From positions 1,761,501 through 1,825,500 of the forward strand of contig OZ025877.1 of assembly GCA_964019415.1 (NCBI GenBank): a stretch of DNA of 64,000 nucleotides, in the 5' to 3' direction. The position numbers and the translations under genes are program-made. Shown piece after piece: positions 20,665-32,767 of the stretch. The stretch's first letter is position 1. Each line of letters begins with the position of its first letter. Source of the DNA: Ianthella basta. Lineage: Eukaryota; Porifera; Demospongiae; Verongiida; Ianthellidae. The notes under the pieces are model-generated. The model was not told the origin of the DNA. It did no database searches and worked only from the letters and a program-made list of their open reading frames with translations.

Positions 20665-22457
20665 TTATGGGTCAAGCAATTCTTCATCTGTTTCTTGTCT
20701 ACGGGAAGAAGTATTTCCTTGTTCTGAAGCTGTTTCATGTGGAGACCACTTCAGCCAAGCAGAAATGAACCGATTCAGAAAGATGCTTACCAACCCAAGC
20801 AGTATGGGAGTGGCGATGGAGTTAATGAATGAAACAGAACTGCTCCTCTTGGAATCCACATTAGTGACTGAGCCCATAGCGGCAATGATAATTCCATAAC
20901 ACATGATCATGAGGAGCAGAGGTAGGACAACAACTGCACGAAGCACCATAGAGCTGGAGTGCACTCGTTGGTTAGAAGGAGTACAGAGGTGGGTGAATAT
21001 GGTGTAGAGCAGTGAGAAGATGTTGGTGAGGCAGGAGAGAGCTAGTGCAATCACCATCATATTAGAGGCAATTGCAAAAGGTGCAGCAGACATAGTCAAA
21101 ATAATGAGACTCCCATGAAACAGTATCAGCTGCAAAACAACCAAGTCCACCCACAGTGCAATTGCGGTTACAAGGCGCTCAGCTGGTCTCTTTCTTCCAC
21201 AACACAGCAGTGTGGCAGGGTACTTGAATATGCTGGGAACAGCCACTGTTGCCTTCCTAGCAGTGTATATGGCCACTGGCAATTCTGTAACCAGAATAGT
21301 AACCAGTGCACCCAGCAGAAGATATATGGAAATTTGGCGCAAGAGATTCTTTAGGTGCATAATGTACAGAAAGACAGTTCTTATGTCCATGAAAAGCAGT
21401 GCTCCAAAGAGCCCCACTGCAGTAGTTGAAGTGCCCCAGAACATCCCATACATGCCATATGAGTAAGAAAATGTCTTCTGTGCATAGCCTTTGAATGTCA
21501 TTTTTAGGAGAACGGTAGTGACAGTCCATACAAACACAACTTGAAAGATAGCTCCAGATCCGTGAATAATGAGGAGCACATCCACTTCTGTATTTAATTT
21601 CCTATCTATTTGTGAGAATTCAGTGAAATGTGTGGAAGTCCCACATCCTCATTTGACATAGCCCAAGTTCGTTCTGTACTCCATCTGCCCAAGTGCATAG
21701 TCCTGAATCTGAATTCACATACACAAAAGGACACAGTGACAATGAGTGAAGAGAACACATGAACATATTAAATCATTTACCATTTCCTGATACAATGCTG
21801 TACATGCTAGCATATTTATATTAACCTTCTGATCATAACTACTCATCAAGGTCACATACAGATATATATGCACTGCAGCCATAATATGAATAGCAAATGC
21901 ATTAGTGTCGTTGGTACATAAAGCTGTAACTGTTATAATCATCTATACATCATTTCAGGAACTATTAGCACACCACTAAATGCTCTCTTAATTAAACTCA
22001 CTGAAGCAGTCATTTCACTTAGAAAATCTTGCATATTAGCGGAACAAGGGGCAGTTGTTGTGGTGATAGTAACATGTGGTGGGGTCCATTCCATGAAGTA
22101 GTTGAGAGTGTAAAGGAGAAACTTATTATGTAAGGTGGTGTGTGTTACAAGAAACACTGGTGATGCCAACCACACCCACAGTTCACTACTGCAGTCCAGA
22201 TCACTGGTTAGGTTGAGTCTTGTTCCATTGGCAAGGACCAGTTGGTAGGTGACAAAAACAGTATAGGGAAGGTGGTAGTTTGGGGTGTAGAAGACTTTGT
22301 ACAACTGGCTCCTGAGGTTGGCCCCACTGATGTTGGAGCCAACACTGGCACTCTCAAACTCAGCATAGCTGTCTGTACAGAGCAGGTCTTGTTGGACAGT
22401 GCTACCAACAGCAAGGGCTGGTAGGGGCAGGTATACTAGTATGATGGCAGACAACAT
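20665..22457 (-). pseudogene. Family copy B: seven-helix membrane protein, one in-frame stop
   Basis: Exon 1 is 22002-22457 (start MLSAII; an upstream in-frame ATG at 22511 is possible) and ends ATGACTGCTTCA|gtgagt. Exon 2 runs from 21708 (tcag|ATTCAGGAC) to 20665 and ends EELLDP. The frame is open except for a TGA near 21,649-21,651 in the conserved YVKRGCG block, where the paralogues have CGA (Arg). This is a typical CpG-type change. Everything else, including all seven helices and the short loop between helices 5 and 6, is preserved, so the loss may be recent or polymorphic. Exon 1 has the shared LLCTDSYAEFESASVGSNIS, NGTRLN and ELWVW blocks. It is divergently oriented to copy C. Confidence 0.8.
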
Positions 22458-23149
22458 CACTGACTGGAAGAGCAGTGCATTCAACTGGTAATGTTTCAGC
22501 TCACTATGCAAAAGATCATTTTATGCAAATGTATCAAGTTTAGTGCAAAACTGAAAATGTTATTTCCCATTTGAGTAACCTTGAAAATGTTTTGTTTCAA
22601 TCCATTCTGGGATTAATAACAAATAGCCAAGATGCAAGAGAATGGCCTGGCCTTCACAGCAAGTGACATGGGTAAGGATTGTGCAGGATCAAATGACATA
22701 ATTCTGACCAAAGATATTATTTTATGTTATATTATGACTACTGCAGGACATGACTGTGATCCAAATGCAATGCAGTGAAAATTGCCTAAGATGGCCACTG
22801 AGTATGGCAGCTGCCTCTCTGACATAGCCAGTATTCTTGCACCCAAATAGCACTTTGGAACACTGCAATTAATCTCAGTCTGTAAAGCAGCTACCTCTCC
22901 ATGCAAGTCAAATATAATACTATACAGCTATCAGGTGGCTGTATTAGGTGGTTGTAAGTATGTACAAGCTTAAAGCAGTTGTGAAGATGGCCGACACCTT
23001 CATCCAGCTCCTATGCACATATGCATTCATGTATAGTATATGTACACACGCAGCACACATGCAAACTCACACACAAATGGTTGCAGTCCTGGAAATTTGG
23101 CAATCATGCAATGCTGTCAAATATGTTGTTTCTGGGACAACTTTGTCAT

Positions 23150-23168
23150 CAGTCAGGTGGCCTGACTG
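23150..23168. promoter_or_regulatory. Palindrome shared by three upstream regions
   Basis: CAGTCAGG-TGG-CCTGACTG is a perfect 8-base inverted repeat with a 3-base spacer. The same 19 bases occur at 58,860-58,878 and 62,401-62,419 in the matching upstream blocks. It could be a dimeric factor site, or may simply be retained from duplication. Confidence 0.35.
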
Positions 23169-23989
23169 TGAATGCCAGTACAGGTACCAAGATAGGACTG
23201 AGGGGGAAGGAAAGAGCAACTTGCATGTGATTATAATACCATGGTTGCTATAGATGCCTAATTTAAGGTGGAAGTACAAGTCATACTACATGTACGTATC
23301 TTCAGCAGAGACAAAGCATATTCAGTAATAACTCATGCTGTTCAGAGAACACTATAACACCAATGTAAGGTAGGTCCATGGATGGACCATCACAGTACGC
23401 AGGTTGGCTTTCTCAAGTTGGAAGCATGCAATAGCTATTCCAATCCCAATGCCTTACATGGTTGCTACTCACTACCAGTCAGAAATGGGCACTGCTCTCC
23501 TCCATGATACTTATCCACTCACCACATGCATATGCATTGGTGCACACGTGTGTGGTGGGGGGGGGGGGGGGGGGGGGCAAGTGACTGTATACATGCAGTA
23601 GGGAGGTGTGTCATCCTTGCTTATGCTTGATGGCTTGTTGTGCACACTCTTTGCTGTTGGATGAATGTCATGTGCTATATACATAGCTATGTATAAGCTG
23701 TTTTCTTAATTCATGTGTAAGCTATTCAATTACCTGGTGTGAAGGGGCATTTCCTGCCTCTGCCTGACTGTTTGTTTTTTGTCACAGACTGTATTGAAAC
23801 TGACTTGTGCCAAAACACTAGTACTAGGAAATCAGAAAATTTCACTTTATTATAAAAACTGGACGATGTTGACAATGTTGGCAATGTTGACAGTTTAGTG
23901 TTTTGGCAGCCAAAGAAGAGGAATGTAATTATGCGTAAATTGTGTGCATGCAGGGATTTACATAGTACCATTGGCCCCTGTTCCCAGAG

Positions 23990-24190
23990 GATGCTTAATC
24001 CATTGGGAATGCCTGAATCCCTGGCGATGCTTAAATCCCTGGGGATACCTGAATCCCTGGGGATACTTGAATCCCTGGGGATACCTGAATCTCCGGGGAT
24101 GCCTAAGACCCTGGGAGATTGGATGCCTAAGTCCTTGGGGATCCCAAATCACTGGAGGATGTTTGAATCCCTGGGGAATGCCATACAACC
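23990..24190. repeat. 18-base minisatellite
   Basis: About ten imperfect units related to GAATCCCTGGGGATACCT. A shorter, diverged version with about seven units is at 53,665-53,815 upstream of copy G, which again shows that the two upstream regions are paralogous. Confidence 0.8.
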
Positions 24191-24465
24191 CAGTGAAATG
24201 CTCTTCGTGTTCTAAGCTGGTACAGAGACTACTTGACGAGCTATAGGTTAGAAAAGCAGGGCAATTTTTAGATTTTCATTCCAACAGGATGGTGCTTTGG
24301 TAGCCAAGGAGGAGGAATGTAATTGCACGTAATTTTGGAATTAGGTAGCAATTACCTGAATGTAATCTAATGCCATTACAAATGCAGTTACTTTGGCAAA
24401 AATATTTCAATTCCCATCAAATTACAATTACCAAAAATCTAATGAAATACAGTCAATTGTGTCTG

Positions 24466-24468
<3 letters not shown>

Positions 24469-24523
<55 letters not shown>
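24469..24523. repeat. (GT)n microsatellite
   Basis: A pure GT tract of about 50 bases following ACAGTCAATTGTG. The paralogous position upstream of copy G carries the much longer tract at 54,080-54,420. Confidence 0.93.
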
Positions 24524-24524
<1 letters not shown>

Positions 24525-25640
24525 ACACTGTACGTGAGTCTGGCCAACTCACCCTATTAACAATTTGGCCTGTAAAACACCGCTAGGGTCCCGCCCTATG
24601 CCCTCATGAGGGCAAGGTGACCGGAAGAACAAGAAGTGTGTGCATGTAGACAAGTGACTGTATGCGTACAGTAGCTAGGGAGGTGTGTCATCTTTGCTTA
24701 TGCTTGAGGGCTGGTTGTGTATATACACTGCACAGGCAATCCTTGCAATTGGATGAAAGTCATATGCTTTATACTCATATAATTATACGTAGCTATATAT
24801 GTATGAGCTCAGCTCCTCATGTGCATTGATGTGAAGGAGCATTTCCTAACTCTGACTGCCTAACTATTTGTTATTTGTCATAGACTGTATTGAAACAGAC
24901 TTGTGCCACAACAGTAGTACTAGGAAATCAAATAGAATTCACTTCATAACAATGTAGATACATAAATAAACATGAACACTTGGCTTAATAAGCGAAAATG
25001 CATTTTACCCAGTTTGCATTAGAACTTATTACTACAAGTTCAACTTGGATTTCCATTACTGTGCAAATTATTATACATAGGCAGGTACAGTAACAGTTCT
25101 TATACATGTGATGTATATAACCACAATGAAGCACACTTATTAGTTATTACTTCTCCACTCTTGGCATGACCCAAGCAAAGGCAGCAAATTATAGTGATCA
25201 AGCTAGCTGTGAGTAAGGCTACGTTTAGAGACATATTGTTTGTAGCAGCTAGATGAATTGTGCTATGGATTGTGCTCAAGTGTAGCACTTGATGATGAAT
25301 GTCATCACACAGTGACATCATTGTTTGCTGCATAATTTCATACTGCAATTCACATGACTGTACATCTCTGTAATTTGCCTTATGCAGTATATACACTTTC
25401 ACCTCTTCACTTTTTCAATTACGTATGTAGGTATAAGCAATAGTTTGGACCAGATTCAGTGCTTGCAGTGTTGGAATTCATGTTTGTATTGAAATAGAAT
25501 GTGGTTGCAAGTGATGGCCTCTTAGTCCTGTCAATGTGCTTATAAAGACAAAATGCACAAAAGCTGGATATAGTTAGCCAGTTAGAAGTGACAGTACAAT
25601 TGCACAGACAGTGCAATATATATTTTGCAGCTGCCTAGAC

Positions 25641-27827
25641 ATGTTGTCTGCCATGCTACTAGTATGCCTGCTCCTACCAGCCCTTGCCGTTGGTAACACT
25701 GTCCAACAAGACCTGCTCTGTACAGACAGCTATGCTGAGTTTGAGAGTGCCAGTGTTGGCTCCAACATAAGTGGGGCCAACCTCAGGAACCAGCTGTATG
25801 AAGCCTTCTTCACTCCCAACCAACATCTTCCCTACTCTGTCATTGTCAGCTACCAACTGGTCCTTGCCAATGGAACAAGACTCAACCTTTCCAGTGATCC
25901 GGACTGCAGCAGCGAACTGTGGGTGTGGGTGTCTTCTCCAGTGTTCCTTATAGTTGATACTACCTATACAAATCGCTTTCTTCTCTTCGCTCTCAACTAC
26001 TTTAACGAATGGAAGCCACCCCATGTTACTATCACCACAACAGTTGCCCCTTGTCCTGCCAGGACGGGAGGCTTTTTGAGTGAAATGACTGCTTTGGTGA
26101 GTTCATGGGACACATGTTGCTGCAGAAATGCATGGCTGCAATCAGCTCTATACTGCTACACTTAGAGTTTTGCACATATACTGTCAGGTGTGCTTTGTGG
26201 AAAGTGTGATTCAGAGGGATGCCTATTTACAAGATCTCGATACAATAACTTGTACGTATGTCAGGGATTTTTCCATAATATTTAAATGTTATAGATATTG
26301 GCTCCATCACCAAACTGGTGACAACAATACGACGCATGTATATAGTGCTGATTATGCATGCATGTATCACAAATTGTGTATACGTATGTATTGTATAGGG
26401 AGCGAATAATAGCAAGTGGCTTATATGTCAGATTGGATTGAATTGGATTGCTTTTTTAATCAGGGAAAGCCTTTAGCCATGTCTACTATACTAGGCACCC
26501 TGAAAAGTGTACAATACAAAAAATAAAGTAATAATAAAATACGGGCCATATGGATTGATGTCAATGTATTATATATAGGTGGAATAAGTGCCAAATTATC
26601 ATTGTCATGCAATTGTTCATTATGCAGAAAGTTAGTTGTGCTAATAAAATCTGATGCTGAGTTTGTTGTTTGATGCTAATGAGATCGAGGCATAGTTATA
26701 GGTCACTATTATAATTAAGAGATCTAGAATGCATATCTTTGTACATTTGCATGTTGTCTCCATTGTCTCTCCTGTTCATGAATATACAGCTTGAGGACTA
26801 TGCACTTGAACAGATGGAGCACAAGACAAATCTAGGCTATGTAAAACGAGGATGTGGGACATTAATGAAGCACACTCAATTCTCTCCAGTTGGCAAGGGA
26901 AAATCACCAGGCTTCGCACTATCCATAATAATGATAAATGGATTTATCTTCCAAATTGTGTTTGTGTGGATTGTGTCTGCAGTTCTCCTGAATATGATAT
27001 TCAAAAAATATGCACAGAAGACATCCACATATTCATATGACATGTATGGAATGCTCTGGGGAGCTTCAACTACTGCTGTAGGGTACTTGGGAATACTGAT
27101 TGGTGTCTATGTATCCTCAGCCATTTTGTACTTTTCAACCAACATGAGAGCTGCTGGGGGGATTATGAAATACATTGTATATAGTGCTCTTTTCTCAATC
27201 TTGGTGTTAGAACTGCCTGTGGCCATATACATAGCTAGGAAGGCAACAGTGGCTGTTCCCTGCATATTCAAGTACCCTGCCACACTGTTGTGCTGTGGAA
27301 GAAAGAGACCAGCTGGGCGCCTTGTAACCACAATTGTACTGTGGGTGGACTTGGTTGTTTTGCAGCTGATAATGATTCATGCGATTCTAGTGGTATTTGT
27401 CATCCCTGCTGCCCCCTTTGCAGTAGTCACAAATGTGATGCTGATTGTGCTAGCTCTCTCTTGCCTTGCCAACATCTTCTCCCTACTCTACACCATATTC
27501 GCCCACCTTTGTACTCCTTCCAACCAACGTGTGCACTCCAGCTTCATGGTGCTTCGTGCAGTTGCTGTCCTGCCTCTGCTCCTCATGATCATGTGCCATG
27601 GGGTCATCATTGCCAGTATGGGCTCAGTCACTAATGTGGATGCAAAGAGAAACAGTGCACTCTCTTTCATTAGCTCTATCACCACTCCTGTACTGCTTGG
27701 TGGGATAAGCGTATTCCTAAAGCGATTCATTTCTGCTTGGTTGAAGTGGTCCCCACAGGGAACAGAGCAAGTAAATGATACTTCAAATGAACAAGATGTG
27801 GATGACGAATTGCTTGATCCTAACTGA
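25641..27827 (+). CDS. Family copy C: seven-helix membrane protein, intact
   Basis: Exon 1 is 25641-26096 (MLSAMLLVC..., ending GCTTTG|gtgagt) and exon 2 is 26790-27827 (tacag|CTTGAGGAC), phase 0, about 497 residues. A signal peptide of about 20 residues is followed by an ectodomain with Cys in LLCTD, DCSSEL and APCPA, sequons NIS, NGT and NLS, and the ELWVWVSSPVF and NYFNEWKPPHVTITTT blocks. A further Cys lies in YVKRGCG of exon 2. The seven hydrophobic segments start near NGFIFQIVFVWIVSAVLL. The basic CCGRKRPAGR loop after helix 3 and the KRF..AWLK tail are predicted to be cytoplasmic. The loop between helices 5 and 6 is short (HLCTPSNQRVHSS). It is head-to-head with copy B. No known family was recognised. 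Confidence 0.85.
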
Positions 27828-28457
27828 TTCATAACTACATTAGCTGCAACTGCGTATACACTTAGAGTGATGTCCTCATTACAATAGTACAGACACTACG
27901 GAAATATTCATTGTATATTAGTATAACATTAATTACACGCCACGGTACATTGCATTTCAAGATACTACATAATTAATTTGACACTGTCCATGTTTAACCT
28001 AGATATGTTTACTACAGTAATTTATATACTGTATGGATTAACGGTATTTAGCATGTTCCTCTGTAATAACATGCCTTTGTTGTAATAATTGATTGTAGGC
28101 CAATGATGATGCCTATCGACAAGAATGAGTATATTTAAGCATGCAAAGTGCATGTACAGTACTAATTTTGTCTTCTTGTGAAGTTGTTTCAGAGACAGAA
28201 GTACATGGATAGATACTCCTACAGTACATCAAAGTAGATGGATTTACTACTGGGATACAAAATCTATACATACTAGTCATAATAGTATGTCCAGCCCTCT
28301 TCTAGCTTATTGTACCAGATATATGTACCAGGGAAATATCAAACAGTCATATCTTCAATGCATCAAACCACTGTGTACTTTGATTGTACATTATGTGAAC
28401 ATAATTATGTGCTCTAGATGTGTTGGAATATGGAGGCAAAGGAGAAGTGACAGACCT
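27828..28457. other. 3' flank of copy C
   Basis: No gene. The first 400 bases match the 3' flank of copy I (61,912-62,280), for example the CATTAATTACAC(G/A)CCAC and TTTTGTCTTCTTGT blocks, showing that C and I were duplicated with their downstream sequence. Confidence 0.6.
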
Positions 28458-28553
28458 TCATTCGTTAATTCCATGGCCACTCCTGTAGCTACTGGTTGCT
28501 GTGTTAAAGCATACACATAATTTGGATTTCATGAAATGACTGCTTCAGTGAGT
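28458..28553 (+). pseudogene. Rearranged relic: helix-7 piece next to an exon-1 end
   Basis: About 28,458-28,493 reads PSFVNSMATPV, matching the helix-7 block (SFINSIATPIL) of exon 2. About 28,530-28,553 is ATGAAATGACTGCTTCAGTG, the last bases of exon 1 with its splice donor. In normal copies these pieces lie over 1 kb apart in the opposite order, so this is the join left by deletion of copy D's exon 1 together with part of another copy. Confidence 0.6.
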
Positions 28554-28771
28554 TGGACTGAAATACAGAAAATAAGTGTCACATGTACAACAAGAGCCAT
28601 ATGAAAAATCTGACACCTTAAGTAGTTCAATTTATAACAGCAGAAATAGTACTAGAGACTGATTTTTAAAAGCTTCAGGTAATGTGTGTGCATGCAATAG
28701 AGAGGAGTATGGTGTGTACAGTGGATGTAAGTTTGTGCTTCTTCATCTTTAATGTCCATTCTTGTTTGTAG

Positions 28772-29828
28772 CTTCAAGATTATGCTCTTGGGGAGATGGA
28801 GTACAGGACCAACTTGGGCTATGTAAAACGAGGATGTGAAACGACAACATACATGGGACACTGTGTACACGGTAGTTGGCAGGGCAAGAGTGGTGGGCAT
28901 AACTGCACTAGCATTAATAATGAGTGGAATCTTCTTCCAAACTGTGTTTGTGTGGATTGTCACTGCCGTCTTCCTGAAGATGACATTCAAAGAGTATGCA
29001 CAGAAGACATTTACTTACTCATATGACATGTATGGAATGTTCTGGGGTGTGTCAGCTACTGTTGTGGGGCTCTTTGCAATACTGTATGGTATCCACGCAG
29101 AAACAGCCTATGTGTATGAAGACAGGAAGAATGCTGCCAGTTGGATTGAAGAATTGCCATTGCTATGTGGACTGTTCTCTCCTGGTCCTCTGGTAGTGGA
29201 GTTGCCTGTGGCCATATACATAGCTAGGAAGGCAACAGTGGCCGTTCCCTGCATATTCAAGTACCCTGCCACACTGTTGTGCTGTGGAAGAAAGAGACCA
29301 GCTGAGCGCCTTGTAACCACAATTGTACTGTGGGTGGACTTGGTAGTTTCGCAGTTGATATTGATTCAAGTGACTCTAGTGGCATTTATCATTCCTGCTG
29401 CTCCCTTTGCAATTGCCTCTAATGTGATGCTGATTGTGCTAGCTACCTCCTGCCTCACCAACATCTTCTCCCTGCTCTACACCATATTCGCCCACCTTTG
29501 TACTCCTTCCAACCAACGAGTGCACTCCAGCTCCATGGTGCTTCGTGCAGTTGTTGTTCTGCCTCTCCTCCTCATGATCATGTGCTACGGGGTTGTCATT
29601 GCCACTTTGGAGTCAGTCATTAATGTTGATGCTAAAAAGAATAATGCACTTTCATTCATCAGCTCCATCGCCACTCCAATACTGCTTAGGTTGGTAAGCG
29701 TCTTTCTCAAGAGGTTCATTTCTGCTTGGTTGAACTGGTCCCCACAGGGAACAGAGCAGGCAAGTGGTGCCTCTTATGGGGAAGAAGTGATTGACGAATT
29801 GCTTGAACCTGAACTGGTTCATGTCTGA
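28772..29828 (+). pseudogene. Family copy D: exon 2 only, frameshifted
   Basis: Exon 2 starts after ttgtag|CTTCAAGAT at 28772, as in its paralogues. It begins in one frame (LQDYALGEMEYRTNLGYVKR) and then needs the +1 frame from about 28,840-28,870 on for helices 1 to 7 (TALALIMSGIFFQTVFVW and on). Exon 1 is absent except for its last 20 or so bases near 28,530. With no signal peptide and a frame break this is a pseudogene, although the helices remain uninterrupted for over 300 codons, which suggests recent loss or gene conversion. The loop between helices 5 and 6 is the short type. Confidence 0.82.
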
Positions 29829-30502
29829 GGATTAGCCACAGAGTGTTAATGGAAAGAGAGAATATAGAATACTGTGTGCTTTAGTGAGTCTCAGAATACT
29901 GATTATATATAGGTATAGGACTATATATACGTAGGTATATGAATGTGCTGACTGTGCAATACCTTGATTGTGCATTATAAATTAGTGTTTGAGAGTGTGG
30001 GTAGTTAATTCATTTTTGTAATGACTTGTTGTTATTGCATTGAATGATGGTCAAACGTTTAATGTATTATGTGTAGATGAACAGTTGCAGGCTGTCAAAC
30101 ACAGCAATATCCTTGCAAAAGTTAACTCCACCATACTTTGAATCAATCCTATCACACCTCATGTCAACCCTACCACACCTCATGTCAACCCTACCACACC
30201 TCATGTCAATCCTACCAAGGATTTAGGCATCCCCTTCAAACTTTGGCATCTGACAACCTTGAATGAATTTCACTGATCCCACTGGTGATTTAGGGATCCC
30301 CTGCAAAAAAACAAGTAAAGGTTCTTACACAGTGCTGATTCAAGGGTGTATGACTAGATATGGTGCGACATCCTTGTATGTAGGGACCATGGTTAATGCT
30401 CCACTGTGTGAGAACCATTACTTGTTTCTGTCCTTTTTATGCCATCCCTACATCCTTATAATTTTGTAGAAATTTTTTATTATGTCTAGTTAAATACTTT
30501 GC
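29829..30502. repeat. 3' flank of copy D with a 21-base tandem repeat
   Basis: No gene. At about 30,125-30,215 three to four units related to CCTACCACACCTCATGTCAA are in tandem. A CCATCCCTACATCC motif near 30,443 resembles the MITE ends described at 13-14 kb. Confidence 0.6.
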
Positions 30503-30587
30503 ATGGTGGTGGAATTGCCTGTGGCTATTTGTGCAGTTAGAAGCACTATTGAAAGAGTGGAAGTGCCTGACATATTCAAGTACCCTG

Positions 30588-30590
<3 letters not shown>
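30503..30590 (+). pseudogene. Family relic (helix-3 region), copy-E-like
   Basis: About 29 codons read VVELPVAICAVRSTIERVEV and DIFKYPA, nearly identical to copy E (VVELPVAICAARSAITRVEV) and less like copies B or C. The relic stops at a GT tract (30,591-30,637). It is an isolated fragment of a former long-loop-type copy. Confidence 0.8.
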
Positions 30591-30639
<49 letters not shown>

Positions 30640-31080
30640 GACGTCATCAACATGGCAGCAAGGAGACCACGCGGTCGCTGAAGGAGACCACAGTAACACC
30701 CTGTTCGCGCAGAGGTGGTGGTACGTTTTACTCTGCTGGATGGAGTTCTCAACCACTGGAAGTGAGAGTGTCGTGGGTCTTCGCCAGTGGAGAGTACTGC
30801 TTCACGGCAGCAGTGACCGACCAACGAAGCTTCAGTGAGCGAACCGTGTGTTCTTTGACCCCGCCAGCGGCACCAACTGTTCACCGCACCCCCTGGCCTG
30901 CCGGATCGGCTGATGGACGGGTGACCAACATGCCATCGACAGCCCCCTTCAGCCCAGGGTAGTCCAGCATGAGACTAGCCCCCTCACCTGTGAAAGTAAA
31001 GGAAGTTGGCAACGAAGACAGGTCCTAGGTCTAAGCCTGGAACCTGCCCTACGTCCCCCAGCGGACAAGGAGAACAGAAG

Positions 31081-31150
<70 letters not shown>

Positions 31151-31153
31151 GTA
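30591..31153. mobile_element. GC-rich insert between two GT tracts
   Basis: GT tracts at 30,591-30,637 and 31,084-31,153 bracket about 445 bases of GC-rich, CpG-containing sequence unlike its AT-rich neighbourhood. The right junction (GGACAAGGAGAACAGAAGAAG before GT) resembles the tail at 24,620-24,640. It is probably a retroposed element with a simple-sequence tail; its family is undetermined. Confidence 0.45.
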
Positions 31154-32767
31154 TATGCTATTAAATTGTGTGTGGCCACACACTGTTAACCATGGCAGTT
31201 TGAGTATAGCTCCCATAACTACAGCTTAAACTGTACATTGTATGATGACTCACCTCTGTCATATAATTATATAGACCTTCAATCTGCAGTAAATCAATTT
31301 CCATCAACTGTTCGAAGTTCATTGCCACAGTGGTCACCGTGGCTATATAGTATATTCATTATGCTATAAAATTTGAACCTTTCCTGGTCAATATGCACTG
31401 AGGTTCACTTTTATCAAATATGCACCATGGGTCTACCATAAACAACAAATTAAATGCATGTAAACACAGAAACAAAAGTAAACAAACAAAGGCTAGCAAA
31501 TGGAGAGGGCTAAGTATGTTCAAAGTCCCACTGCTAATATGACTGGGCAGCTCCTCTAATTTGCCCTAGCTAATTGAGGGAAAGAAGCCCACAACATTTC
31601 TATACCAAAGGCCAAACGGGGAGTGTGTAAACAGCTGATGCCCTGCAATACGAGCTCATCTGCATTGACCACTCTCAATCCCTTTTTGTATTTACCTGAA
31701 CTATTCAACAACAGTTGGGTACACAAAATCGTAATTGTGGTAATCAAAGTGGGTGCATGGGTGCTTATATATAGTGAGTCAACAGGTAAATACCTACCTA
31801 CCAAGGATATTTATTAATCAAATGGCAAACCTCACATCGTCTGCTACATGATGTTGCATTATTTTATTTCCACCAGCAGCCAGACCATATATGGTGCAGA
31901 CATAAGCTTCCCGGCACTGGAATATTAACATCCCAGATACATCCCTCTAGGGTGCCATGGCCATGACCAATGACTATAAAGACATTAATTGGGCAGGATA
32001 GATTAAAAGGAGCACTGTAGCAGTACTGTAGCATGAAGTCTAGTCTGGCGTAGCCGATCTGCTTCTCATCATTTTTACATTACGTCATCAAAGGGGCCGT
32101 GTTGATGACGTAAAGTAAAAATGGTGAGAAGTGGGTTGGCTGCGCCAGGCTAGAATATAGCATGAAGTCTAACTCTAGTAGATGAGTGAGCTCCATTTTT
32201 CTCGGTCTTGTACTACTTCTTGCCATTTGGGTAAACATGCTATAGGTTGGTCTCTGCTCAGTTGGACGACATTGTATATACTACTATAATTATATTTCAT
32301 ACATTGGGAAAGCTTGTAACAGCCACAATTTTACTGTGATATAATATTGGCATATTATTATAATGTAACGTAGGTTACAAGCATGGGCCATTCTACCTGA
32401 CTCTACAAATGCATACATAGCTGCCAACGAAATGCATGATCATGTAGCAGGTGTCTGATGTATACAGCAAGCTGTATCCAACTAGTTCTTCAGAAAGGTA
32501 TGCTGAGAGGCAGACAGTGTCTCTAGATGCAAGTTGACCTCAGTTAGCGATTGTCTTAAAATGAAAGATCGCCAAGGTTTGCTGAATATAATTAGATGCA
32601 TGCTGGTATATAATAATAATGCATGCAATATGATCCAACAATAAATGTGAACTATTGCTCAATTGGCACATTAACACTGAAACAACTAAAGAGTTCACAT
32701 GCTATATAGACAGCACTACCAATTTACTACAGTGCCAAGTCACCTCTTCAATGTACTTGTATGTCTA
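31154..32767. other. Intergenic, no supported gene
   Basis: AT-rich, only short shadow ORFs. Apart from the small MITE at 32,041-32,151 nothing is recognised. Confidence 0.5.
32041..32151. mobile_element. Small hairpin MITE
   Basis: Arms of about 50 bases (TAGTCTGGCGTAGCCGATCT on the left; its imperfect complement ending GGCTGCGCCAGGCTA on the right) flank a 12-base loop with TGATGACGTAA-type sequence. TAGCATGAAGTCTA occurs on both outer sides (about 32,030-32,043 and 32,158-32,171). This may be a target duplication, though five extra bases sit on the right. Confidence 0.6.

Larger units (their letters stand above)
22512..25640. other. Divergent intergenic region between copies B and C
   Basis: There is no gene. 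The B side (22,560-23,700) matches 52,860-53,470, 58,250-59,130 and 62,310-63,000. The C side (24,830-25,640) matches 54,600-54,990, 59,340-60,076 and 62,990-63,350. These duplicated divergent control regions hold a G-tract (23,552-23,577), an 18-base minisatellite (23,990-24,190) and a GT tract (24,469-24,523). At 24,575-24,640 a CCCTCATGAGGGCAAGGTGA and GAAGAACAAGAAG stretch looks like a retroposon tail. Confidence 0.6.
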
